From positions 42,921,876 to 42,985,875 of the forward strand of contig NC_079205.1 of assembly GCF_026745355.1 (NCBI RefSeq): a stretch of DNA of 64,000 nt. The letters run 5' to 3'. Shown here piece by piece: positions 55,184-64,000 of this stretch (its first letter is position 1; the number at the start of each line of letters is the position of its first letter). This DNA comes from Beta vulgaris subsp. vulgaris. Lineage: Eukaryota > Streptophyta > Magnoliopsida > Caryophyllales > Amaranthaceae. The notes beneath the pieces are model-generated. The model did not search any database, had not been told where the DNA came from, and saw only the letters and a list, made by a program, of their open reading frames with translations. The position numbers and the translations under genes were made by a program.

Positions 55184-56550
55184 ATTTAAACTTGTTATTT
55201 TACTTCCAAACTCTCTTTTTCCCTAAAGGACTCACCGACAACTCCATAATTGGCGATATCTGACTTTGTATGTATCAACTCTCCAAAGAAGAATCCCCAG
55301 TGACGAACTCTTAAGGCTTGATACAAATCAAGTACATTCCAATCAAGGCTCATAGTGCCTAATTCAAGACAAGCTTACCAAAAATGGGGGCTTCCTATAT
55401 ATGTGGCAGTTCCTTTAAATCAAACTCCTGAAGAGTTGGAATCCACGGATCTCAGTTGCGGACCCCGATTGTTTACTAAAACAGTGTCCTAAAATCAATC
55501 TATCTATTCATTTTATCTATCTCTCAACCTATTGAGACCTTCTAATCTTGCATAACATGACCTTGCATTACATTTCATCTTTCTTATCCTTGCATAACCC
55601 TGATCTTGCACGACGCTTCATATTCATCATTAGCTTTGCATAACCTTAATCCTTGCATAACGTCTCATACATCCTTAGAGAGTCTAAGTTTGCTTTTCTG
55701 CAGCATTATGTACATTATTATGTGAGTTGTTCATACCTATCAGCTAACATCTTCTCTTGCAAGTAATCAGATTACTTGTCATTATCGTCCTGCATACTAA
55801 TTTTGTTTTGCAGAAACCGGTGATATATAGATCAGTTCTAAACTACAGAGCGTTTAGAATCGTTCTCCGTCCCAACACCGTATACTTTGACTTTCGCTTG
55901 CTACACCATCTTTTTTTTGTTGTCTTGGCTTTTTTGGCGTCAACTTCACTATACGCATGTCTAGAAGGGTATCCAAACCAAATGTAGGTTCAGGGTGAAA
56001 ATAGTGAATATATTTCATGCTAAACGATGATCTAACTTTCACACTAGGCACAATAGTCTCAACACCATCATCAACATGCAATTTACGTTTTGCACATTTC
56101 AATGTATCACTAAGTATGTGAGATAGAAATGGAGAGCACATCTTATATCCCTGCATTTGCGGCTCAGTGGGGATAGTAGGGATATCCCTGAAGATTTCAT
56201 CCCCTCATCATTACCTTATGATCTATTGGTGGTGTATATCATCATCATTCTCACTCTTCTCACGTGCCTTTTCCTATATCTTCTGGACGTAGGCTTGAGA
56301 TAAGTTTCTCCAGTGCAACCTCAATGTGCCCACCTTTGAGAATATAGCAACCACATTGGAAACGATTAGCCTGAAAGATTCTTCTACAATTCCAATCAAC
56401 TATTTGAATAGCCATTATATCGATAAACCTTTCATATCACCAAAGTCATTCAATTCTGTCGCAAACAAAGAAAAAAGAAAAAAGAACTCTAGAGAGAATC
56501 TCTCCCTTCTCTCTAGAAAACCAATGTAACAGTAACTTTCATCACCATTT
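55184..56550. other. Intergenic DNA
   Basis: No gene is supported. Repeated CTTGCATAACCTTGAT-like phrases occur between 55545 and 55665. Open frames are short and show no family motif. Confidence 0.4.
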
Positions 56551-56559
56551 TTACCCCTC

Positions 56560-57616
56560 AGCAAAGCTGGAGCCATCGCAAAAGGAGCAAAGAAGGGTAA
56601 TGGAAGTAAGAAGAATGGTAAGGAAGGGCAGAATGTAAAGGTAGCTCGCAAACCACAATCAGGGGATGCACGGAAGGAGATAAATATAAATGAGTTGCAG
56701 GATGATTCGTTATTAAGTTGGAGCTCGGAGGAAGAAGATTCTCAGGCCTCACTCGATTTTGAAGCTTCGGAAAGGGATAAGGAGGCGTTTATTGAAGCTC
56801 GAAATAACAGAGAGAAGTGGATATCATCGGTTCATACGCTGGCAAGTTCGGTTAGGCCAGTGTACAACCATCTCCACATCCGATGCAAGAACTGGTTAGT
56901 AATGCTGGAACATCAACAAACCCAGGTAGTTGGAGACATTCTTTGTTTCATAATATTGTAGTTGAAGGTCTGAATCTAGAAATACCTGTGATGGCTACAG
57001 TTGTAGAGATTAGTGCAAGCAGTGATGAGAATGTTGTTAGAATAAACATGGAGGATGTTCAACCTGAACTTGATTACTGGAAAAGTGCTGTAGTATGTTA
57101 TATTCTGGGGGTGAAACCACTATTGAGGATTGTGGAAGGATTTATAAGGAGGATGTGGAGGAAATTTGGAATGGAAAAGGTGATTATGCTAAAATCTGGC
57201 AGATTCATGGTGAGATTTCATAGTATTGATACTAAGATTCAAGCTATGGAGGCGGTACCTATCATGTATGATAGTAAGCCTGTCATTGTTAAAGAATGGT
57301 CCCCAGATATTGACTTAGCTGCTGAATGTGTGAAAATGGTCCCTACTTGGATCAAATTACCAAGCCTTCCTTTGCAGTACTGGGGCCAAGCAGCATTGAA
57401 TAAGATAGTTGGATGTATAGGGAAGCCTATAAGAACAGACAGGGCTACTGCTCAGAAGGATTTGCTAGATTATGCAAGAGTGCTAGTTGAAGTGGATCTT
57501 GACCAAGAATTTCCTAATGAGGTGGTGTTTTATAATGAAAAGGGTAAGATGCAGACACAACAGATCATATATGAGTGTAAACCAGTGATGTGTAGTGATT
57601 GTGGGGGTATAGGGCA
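56560..57616 (+). pseudogene. L1-type LINE ORF1 fragment (DUF4283 / CCHC), cut by an LTR insertion
   Basis: A lysine-rich, then acidic segment (LLSWSSEEEDSQASLDFEAS) leads into a frame change near 56880. The DUF4283-type domain follows: GSWRHSLFHNIVVEGLNL, later EKVIMLKSGRFMVRFHSIDT and MVPTWIKLPSLPLQYWG. The knuckle CSDCGGIGHE starts at about 57595 and is cut before its last cysteine. ORF1 proteins of plant L1 elements bind the LINE RNA in the transposition complex. Insertion of the Athila LTR at 57617 ends the frame. ORF2 should continue beyond the Athila element, outside the window. The frameshift upstream shows the LINE was already dead or has decayed since. Confidence 0.88.
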
Positions 57617-59032
57617 TGAAAGGCTTATCGCGTACCTAACAAAAATAACCTAACTATTCCTCCTAACTAATGTAGTCGGGCAAGTAAGGATCGAATCCCA
57701 AGAGACTAACTGATTCAAAGTAGTTAAATTGACTATAATTAATACTAAGCAAGCGATCCAAATAAGTGATGATGAACTAATCTAAGTGACTAAAGCAAAT
57801 GAAATTATCAAGAATGAATCAAAGACTAAAGACATCTAGGTTTAAGTATCCCCACTAATACAAATTAATGCCACAACCAATCCCTTTTCCCTTAATTAAC
57901 TAATAAATAACTCATAGGATAGACGCGCCCTAATAGTACTAAGGATTTCTTTCGATCAATCAATAGCTTCCCTAACAATGCAATCATGCCTATTTTCATG
58001 GAGTCATGCAAATTAAGGACTTTAGACATAGCATCCTAACATCCTAATAAATTCCATCAACTACTTTCGTGATGATTTCCTTTATCTTAAATTAGGGTTC
58101 TAGATTCGATTAAGATCCAACTTTCATTGCAAAAATAATCACATTCAAAATATACTATTTCTAGTCATATATTGATAATTAAAACCAACCCTAAAATAAA
58201 TGAATCATAAATTAATTAAAGTTGGGAATTGGGAATTAAACAAGCATCAATTCATATTAGGGTTCAACCTAACCCTAGAATAGAAAACTACTCACACATG
58301 ATGATTGAATAAACAAAATAAATATTAAAAGAAAGCATGATTAACAATAATAATAAATAGAATAGAGAAGAGAAAATAATACTTGACTTAATTGATGAAA
58401 TTGCAAACTTGAATGTCGAAAACAAAAACTTGAGGAGAACAATGGAGAAAACAATGAAAAACGTCCCCCCTGATGAGAAGCGTCCAAGAGCCAAAACAAA
58501 CGTGATTTCTCTCTCCAAAAAAATCTCCTTTTCAAATTCTATCCAAAACCTATTTATATCTATCCAAATACAAGGAGTTTGACTAGGATTTGGACTCCTA
58601 AAACACTCTAAACACTAAGATTACGTAATATTGAAATTGGAGACCGCCATGGCCTTGCGGTAAGCTTGAAAGGACCGCCAAAGGGTGGCGGTTTATGCTG
58701 TTTTTTTGTTCTCTTGCTATCAAAATTCCATTTTGTAGCTCCTTAGGCATGGTAATTAATGGTTACCAACACCATATCGCAATATATCTTCAAAATCATC
58801 GCCGAATAAAGCTATCAATCCATCTGAATGCTCCGCAATCATCCAAGCTTTCGTGCAAATCCCAATCAACTCCAATAAACGCCATAATCCTACAAAAACA
58901 AAACAAATGTACCCGAGGAGAGCAATAGCGAAAAGTAAAGAATAATAGCTCTAAGAGATTAAATATATGGGAAAAATATGGTGAAAACACACAAATATAT
59001 CACATAAAAATGAGTATATAAACGTGTTATCA
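57617..59032 (-). repeat. 3' LTR of an Athila-type element
   Basis: On the plus strand it runs from TGAAAGGCTTATCGCG to ACGTGTTATCA (1416 bases, TG...CA). On the minus strand it starts TGATAACACG, the common Athila LTR start, and contains a TATAAATAGG box near 58553. The 5' partner LTR is beyond the right edge, so the duplication (expected gggca, 57612-57616) cannot be checked. Confidence 0.88.
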
Positions 59033-59070
59033 AATTCCCCCACACTTAACCTTTGCTCGTCCTCGAGGAA
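59033..59070 (-). promoter_or_regulatory. Polypurine tract of the Athila-type element
   Basis: On the minus strand GTGTGGGGGAATT lies directly before the LTR start TGATAAC, preceded by CTCGAGGACGAGCAAAGG, a combination well known from Athila elements. Confidence 0.88.
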
Positions 59071-61990
59071 AGAAACTAAAAAAAAAAAACTATTCTAAGG
59101 AAGCAGTAAAACCTATACTCACTGTCGTAGGAATCACGATTGCACTTAGCACGTGCAACAAGCCCTTTAAACCCCTAGGCTACCCTAGTGGACGAGTAAG
59201 GTCTCGTGAAGGTTTTCAGAAGGCGTACCTACAAAGCCAAATGATGAATTCCCAAACTGAATAGCAAAACAAGATAGTCATGAGAAACAAAATTCATTTT
59301 CTTTCGAAACACTTATGCGTTACAAATCAACAAGCACAAATCAATTTTCCATGCAAACCAGACTTAGCACCCTCAGTGATCAACCAGTCTTACCACACAT
59401 CTCCCCCAAACTTGACTCAGTTGTACAATAACAGCTTCTCACTCTAGTTGTGCAAAACAAAACAAAGAAGCCACTCATGTGTTTAAGAGGTTAGAATAAG
59501 AATCACTCATCCTAAAGGCAATAAAGCACATCAACTTCATGTAACTGTCTTCTTTAGATTTGCAAATTGACTTTCTCCACTTATACTGTTAGGATGCAAC
59601 ACGGAAGTCATGAGTTCTATAAAAAGGGTAGGCTTGGTTAAAGGGGTTGGATAACGTTATTTGGGGATGTGGTGCTCAAAAATAAAAGAAAACTTAATCC
59701 CACTACATATTCCAAATGTCAGGTTCAATCCATCCTTATATCCACCAAACTCCATATAAGCTTGCCCTTTTTTTTTCTTTCACAAATAATTTCTTTCAGA
59801 CAACAACCAAGGAACTTGTATGAACATTGAAACTTACATTGAGGAGGTAATGCACATACTTGGGGATTATATATATGATGTATTTTCTTCATTTTTCTCC
59901 ATTTTGTTTCTTTTTCTCAAATTCATCTCCTTTCTTTTTTTCTTCAAATTCCTTTTGTTTTCAAGAATCGATGTCTCTTTTTTCTTTTCAAGTTTCGAAT
60001 CACTCATAGGGCATACCAATTAATCCACCTTCAAGACAAAACCTAAAAAAAAGGCTCTAAGGCATATGATGTAAGGCTATCAAAAAGGCAATTATGAGGC
60101 TCAAATTGGTTCATCCTAGGGAAATGTAAAAAGGAAAAAATTTATCGTGGCCCTAAGATGTTGAAGCTCTAATCATCTGATAGAACATCAATCATTCTTC
60201 CATATTGCATCGCAAAGTCTCAAATAGTCACAGAGCAAATCCAAGATTCAAGTTACATGAAGGATAACTTAACACACATGAAAAGAACACGACTGAAATA
60301 ATGTGCAACAGTCGAATATGGCTTAAATTTCTCACCAAGGTACTCAAGATATTATTGTCGGTCGAGTCAATATCAAAGGAGACCATTCTAACCCAAACCA
60401 AGTCACAGAGGGATTTATGCTATCTTTCATGCAATAGATCATCAATTCAGTGCAAGTCGATTCATAACAAAACATTCAAAGCAATGTGTTTCAAAGTTCT
60501 CACTTGAATTGCCATTCAACTTGGAAATATCAGACTAATCCTAAAAAAAAAAAAAAACTACCAAAAAGAAACAAAAATGAACAAAACGACTATATACAAT
60601 GAATCCCTCCCCCACACTTAAATGTTGCAATGTCCACAGTGCAATAGTAAAGCACAAAAAGAAAGGGGAGAGGTACTCACAAGAGCTCACTTAGGAGGGA
60701 GAGATGGAAGATTCGGGAACCCTCGAGAGTGCATCCAAGTGCTAAAATTCTCCAAGAACTTAATCATGTCCTTCGGCTCGTTGACTCTTAAAAGTAGGAC
60801 CCTTTTTCATAAGAACAGAGTTGGCCTTAGAAGAGTTTGTAGGCACGTTCTTTTATCGATCATTTAGAGTGCGCGCCATTAAAAATAGCTAAGGCACGAC
60901 ACACAAGGCTCACACACAATGAATAAAACAATCCACCACACAATTTGGTTAATCAAAACCAAAAATACTCGAACAATTCAGTCACAAATACTTCTCGAAA
61001 TAATCCGAAAGCACGCAATATATCCTTCGCCAAATAGTCCACCAATGAAATAGAACCAAATTCGTTAGTGTCAAATTTCGGTTAATAATTCGAATTGAGG
61101 GCAGCGAATTCAAGCACGAAGAACCCAAAACAGCAGATTCGCAGCAATGTATTCATGAAAATAGTCAAGTGTTATTTAAAATTGATGAAATTCGCAGCAC
61201 TTAATCAAATTTCAAGAAGCCAATCCAAGAGAGGAGTAGAGAGCAGCGAGTTTAGTCAAGAAGTGCCGCAATTACAGTCAGTAAAATTCGAACCCAGTAG
61301 TCAAATTTCGACCAAGAACAGGTGAATTTCAAACGGATGTCAATAGAGTTCAATGAGCAAAACGACACGAAGGAGGGAGAGATGAATGGGTCAGCCTTCG
61401 TTTCTTGATTCTCTCTCTTCGATTTTTTTTTCTGTCGTTTTGTGGGAGTGTGTGGTGTCGCTGCGGTAGGCTAGAGTCGAATTGCAGAGATAGGTTTTTC
61501 CTTTTCTTTTTTTTTTTTTTCGTTTGGGTTTGTTTTCGCTGGACTTGGTGGAATTCAGGAGGAATTGCGAGGCTTTGGCAGTGGGTAAAGACAACTGCGA
61601 TGGGCTGGAGTGCAGATTTTTTTTTTTTTTAATGGGTGCGTTGGAAGCAGGAGGAAATGCGAGAGGGTGCAGTAGGGATGAGAATTGCGGCCCTTGCAAT
61701 ACACACTGATTGTGGACTTCTCAGCTCTCTTTTTTTTTTTTTTTTTTTTTTCACCTGTACAAAAACAACCAAAAAAAATAAATTAGGAGAATTAAATCTA
61801 AAAAAGAAAAGTAAGATTCTAAGTTTTAAATTCTATACCTAATACTAAATTAACTAATCATAAATACACTAACATATTATACTAATAAGAAAGAAACTAA
61901 GAAACCTCTAAAAAAATGAAATTAAAAATCGAATAAGTAATAGGAAAAAAAATGAAAGAGAAGACTTGGGTTGCTCCCAGAAGCGCTAGT
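59071..61990 (-). other. 3' non-coding region of the Athila-type element
   Basis: About 2.9 kb without a supported gene. T-rich tracts occur at 59765-60000 and 61500-61760. GTGTGGGGGAGGGAT near 60605-60620 (minus strand) looks like a second polypurine tract. An env-like gene is usual here in intact Athila elements but none is visible. Confidence 0.7.
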
Positions 61991-62016
61991 TTAAGGTCAT
62001 CTAGCTTGACACCTTT

Positions 62017-62350
62017 TCACATCATCTGAATAAGGTCGGAAAGTGTAACCGCCTTCCCTACAATAGGTTCACCTTCTCGATAGTGTTTAAGACGTTGTCC
62101 ATTTATTTTAAACGAGCCAGTTGCTTCACTCCAAATTTCAACCGAGTCATACGGAAAAACCTGAAGGATTTTAAAGGACCAGACCATCTTGAGCGAAGTT
62201 TGCCAGGAAATGCTTCGATCGAGATTAAACTGTAAAACTAACTCTCCTTCATGAAATCCTCGCCGCATGATATGCTTGTCAAGCCACCTTTTCCTTCGTT
62301 CTTTGTACAACCTTGATTTTCATAAGCTTTTAACTCTACCTCATGAAGCA
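62017..62350 (-). pseudogene. Athila integrase C-terminal fragment
   Basis: Minus-strand residues ELKAYENQ, then YKERRKRWLDKHIMRRGFHE, GELVLQFN and, after SLKMVWS, FKILQVFPYDSVEIWSEATG and FKINGQRLKHY match the end of Athila integrase, where the chromatin- and DNA-contacting C-terminal domain lies. The catalytic core is absent. Upstream, the sequence jumps straight to the protease area, marking an internal deletion. The frame changes once near 62310. Confidence 0.88.
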
Positions 62351-62423
62351 TAGCCTCTCCTTAGATTCTTCGAGTGTCAACACCTCCTTGATAGGCTCAA
62401 CATTAGGTAATGAATGTGGTTCT

Positions 62424-63185
62424 CTAAGAGCTCTTGTACTCCCTAGTTTCCAATCTCTTCATCAACACTTCCATGAGGACAGGTTGCGACGAATCATCAA
62501 GTGGTAAACTAGCAGCTTTTACCTCTATCGCCTCATCTAGAGATCCACTCATAGATGTCTCTCCCATAGAAGGAGCTTCCATGGAGTTTGTGAGATTGTA
62601 CTCCAGCTTCTCATCACCCACTTCAAAGGTAATCGTTCCATTCTTCATGTCAATGATGGCTCCAGCAGTGGCCAGGAAAGGTCTCCCAAGAATGATAGGG
62701 ACTTGCGCATCTTCCTCATCTCCATTACTACAAAGTCACATGGAATGAAAAATTCCAACACGGAGAGGGACATCTTCAAGGATACCAAGTGGATACTTTA
62801 CAGTTCTATCAGCTAATTGTAAGGAGATGCGTGTGGGTTTTGGTTCACCCAATTGAAGCTTCTTGCATATAGACAAAGGCATTAGACTAACACTTGCCGC
62901 CGAGATCCAAAGTGCCTTTTTTATTTCGTCTCAGCTTCACAGGAATAGAGTAGCTACCCGGATCTCCTAGCTTCTTGGGAAGTTATTCTGCAAAATAGCA
63001 CACATTCTGCTGTAAGTGAAACAGTTGCATTTTCCTCGATCTTCCTTGTTTGAGAGCATGTCTTTCAGAAATTTTGCATAAGATGGCATCTCAGAGATAG
63101 CCTCCAAGAATGGTATGTTTATGTGCAACTTCTTCAGTATATCAAGGAACTTCCCATATTTCTTCTCTAATTTTGCACGGGCCAA
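62424..63185 (-). pseudogene. Athila gag end and protease area
   Basis: The first part (63185-62967) reads FLDILKKLHINIPFLEAISE and MPSYAKFLKDMLSNK, a conserved Athila block, and ends ILQNNFP. Then, in other frames, come GDPGSYSIPVKLRRN, LDLGG (near the protease site), LQLGEPKPTRISLQLADRT and, at 62648, MKNGTITFEVGDEKLEYNL. The active-site Asp region LDLGG-like is changed from the usual cluster. At least two frameshifts separate the parts. An aspartic protease would release gag and pol; this copy cannot make one. Confidence 0.85.
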
Positions 63186-63267
63186 CCTTTGTGGAAATGG
63201 AACTGGTGGTGTAAGGTCGAATAGGGGTAGGAGTGGTTCCTTCTTCTCTCTTCAACAATCTCGTTCT

Positions 63268-64000
63268 CTACCACTTTCTTAGTTTGAACCGTCTCTTCCA
63301 CAGTTCTTTTGATGGCTCCTTCAAAGGATGATCTTGTAGCTCGTTTCCGTTCCTCAAAATCACAGCATTGATATGAGCCTTAGGTGGTTGTTCACTATTA
63401 CCGGGAAAATGACCTGGAGCTTTTGATAGTTGGCCCACCTGATGTGCAAGTTGGCTTATTTGACTTTCCAAGAGCTTGTTCTGAGCTTGAATTTGTTGAA
63501 TTGCGTTATCAGTCTTCTCATTTTGCTTACCATGTTGAGCCATGAAGTTAGTTTGTTGGGCTAAAAGGTTCTCCATCATAATCTCCAAGTTGCTCTTCTG
63601 TTGAATTGGAGAAGGTTGTTGATTAACATGATGACTGAAAGGTGCTCTAGCTTGAAAACCTGGTGGTGCATTAAAGTTGTTGCGAGGTGGAGGAGGTGGA
63701 TTGAGTTGTGCTTGAGTGTTCTTGTATGAGAATGCAGGATTATGCTTCCATCCTTCATTGTACGTGTTAGAATAAGGATCATATGGCTGCTTTGGATTGG
63801 AGTTATAAAGAGCATTGGCTTGCTCAATTGTCATCCTATCATTGTTGATTTGACATTCAGTAGCAGCATGTCCTTGTACTCCAACATCTGACATGAGACC
63901 ATCATAGATGAACCAGCTTGGAGTCGATCAAATTGTGAGATAGTGCCTGCACAGTATTAGTTAAAGTGGTTAGCGCATCAACATCATATTTACCTCCCTT
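63268..64000 (-). pseudogene. Athila gag C-terminal half, truncated by window edge
   Basis: From the right edge, KYDVDALTTLTNTVQALSHN is followed by a frame change near 63900 and a partial knuckle CGVQGHAATEC-like (one Cys lost). A proline/asparagine/glutamine-rich segment (EQANALYNSNPKQPYDPYSN, LNPPPPPRNNFNAPPGF) and a coiled-coil region of about 50 residues (LEIMMENLLAQQTNFMAQHG, KLLESQISQLAHQVGQLSK) follow. This is the Athila gag layout. The N-terminal half lies outside the window. Confidence 0.88.

Larger units (their letters stand above)
57617..64000 (-). mobile_element. Athila-type Ty3/gypsy retrotransposon with internal pol deletion
   Basis: Minus-strand order from the right edge: gag with zinc-knuckle remnant, protease area, then directly the integrase C-terminal end, then a long 3' non-coding region, a polypurine tract and the 3' LTR. 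Reverse transcriptase, RNase H and the integrase core are missing. The element could move only with help from a complete relative. The 5' LTR lies outside the window. Confidence 0.88.

Noticed and set aside
54772..55263. Overlapping open frames with proline/arginine/glycine content
   Set aside because: They coincide with the GGCCCG-rich hAT MITE and appear on both strands.
55854..56156. 100-residue minus-strand open frame
   Set aside because: No family motif, no splice partners, in transposon-poor AT-rich DNA; likely chance.
61405..61842. Phenylalanine-rich and tryptophan-rich open frames
   Set aside because: Products of T-runs and GT-rich DNA in the Athila 3' non-coding region; no env-like motif.

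Overview
This is plant nuclear DNA, almost certainly from a eudicot. The reasons are two spliced genes with plant-type GT-AG introns, AT-rich non-coding DNA, and a mix of transposons typical of plants (CACTA, Tat and Athila Ty3/gypsy elements, Stowaway MITEs, plant hATs, Helitrons, L1-type LINEs). The species cannot be fixed from the sequence; a Caryophyllales/Amaranthaceae-like genome is only an impression. Nothing prokaryotic, organellar or CRISPR-like is present.

Only two genes look intact. An RBM42-type RNA-binding protein (+ strand, six coding exons, 13648-18913) reads through without breaks to 241 residues. An IMPL2/HISN7-like inositol monophosphatase-superfamily phosphatase (- strand, nine exons, 30804-24481) reads through to 293 residues with its metal ligands present. 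Both have large introns loaded with transposons.

Layout: 1-6062, right end of a decayed CACTA element with TNP2-type and tnpA-type remains and a striking array of subterminal palindromes. 6066-13490, transposon debris: a gag zinc-knuckle scrap, a solo LTR with an odd 9-bp duplication, two Helitron 3' ends facing each other, a 2.8-kb solo LTR and a tRNA-derived SINE. 13491-20340, the RBM42 gene, whose first intron holds a hAT element carrying an intron-containing HSP90 fragment. 20341-24480, Stowaway MITEs and a probable Harbinger scrap. 24481-30804, the IMPL2-like gene, whose introns hold two Helitron tails (one split by a MITE), a hAT, and a cystathionine gamma-synthase-like fragment. 30911-31541, a hAT MITE hit by a LINE, immediately upstream of that gene. 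31656-35350, three copies of a short-repeat-rich TIR element, two of them forming a 2.5-kb palindrome. 35942-53898, a second CACTA-type element with TAA duplications, enclosing an exactly 12.0-kb Tat-lineage gypsy element (39983-51982). 53902-57616, intergenic DNA, a hAT MITE and an L1 ORF1 fragment. 57617-64000, an Athila-type gypsy element with most of pol deleted, running off the right edge.

The main interest is structural: nested insertions that can be ordered in time, gene fragments carried by or lying among DNA transposons, and inverted-repeat loci that could make double-stranded RNA. No new protein-coding system was recognised.
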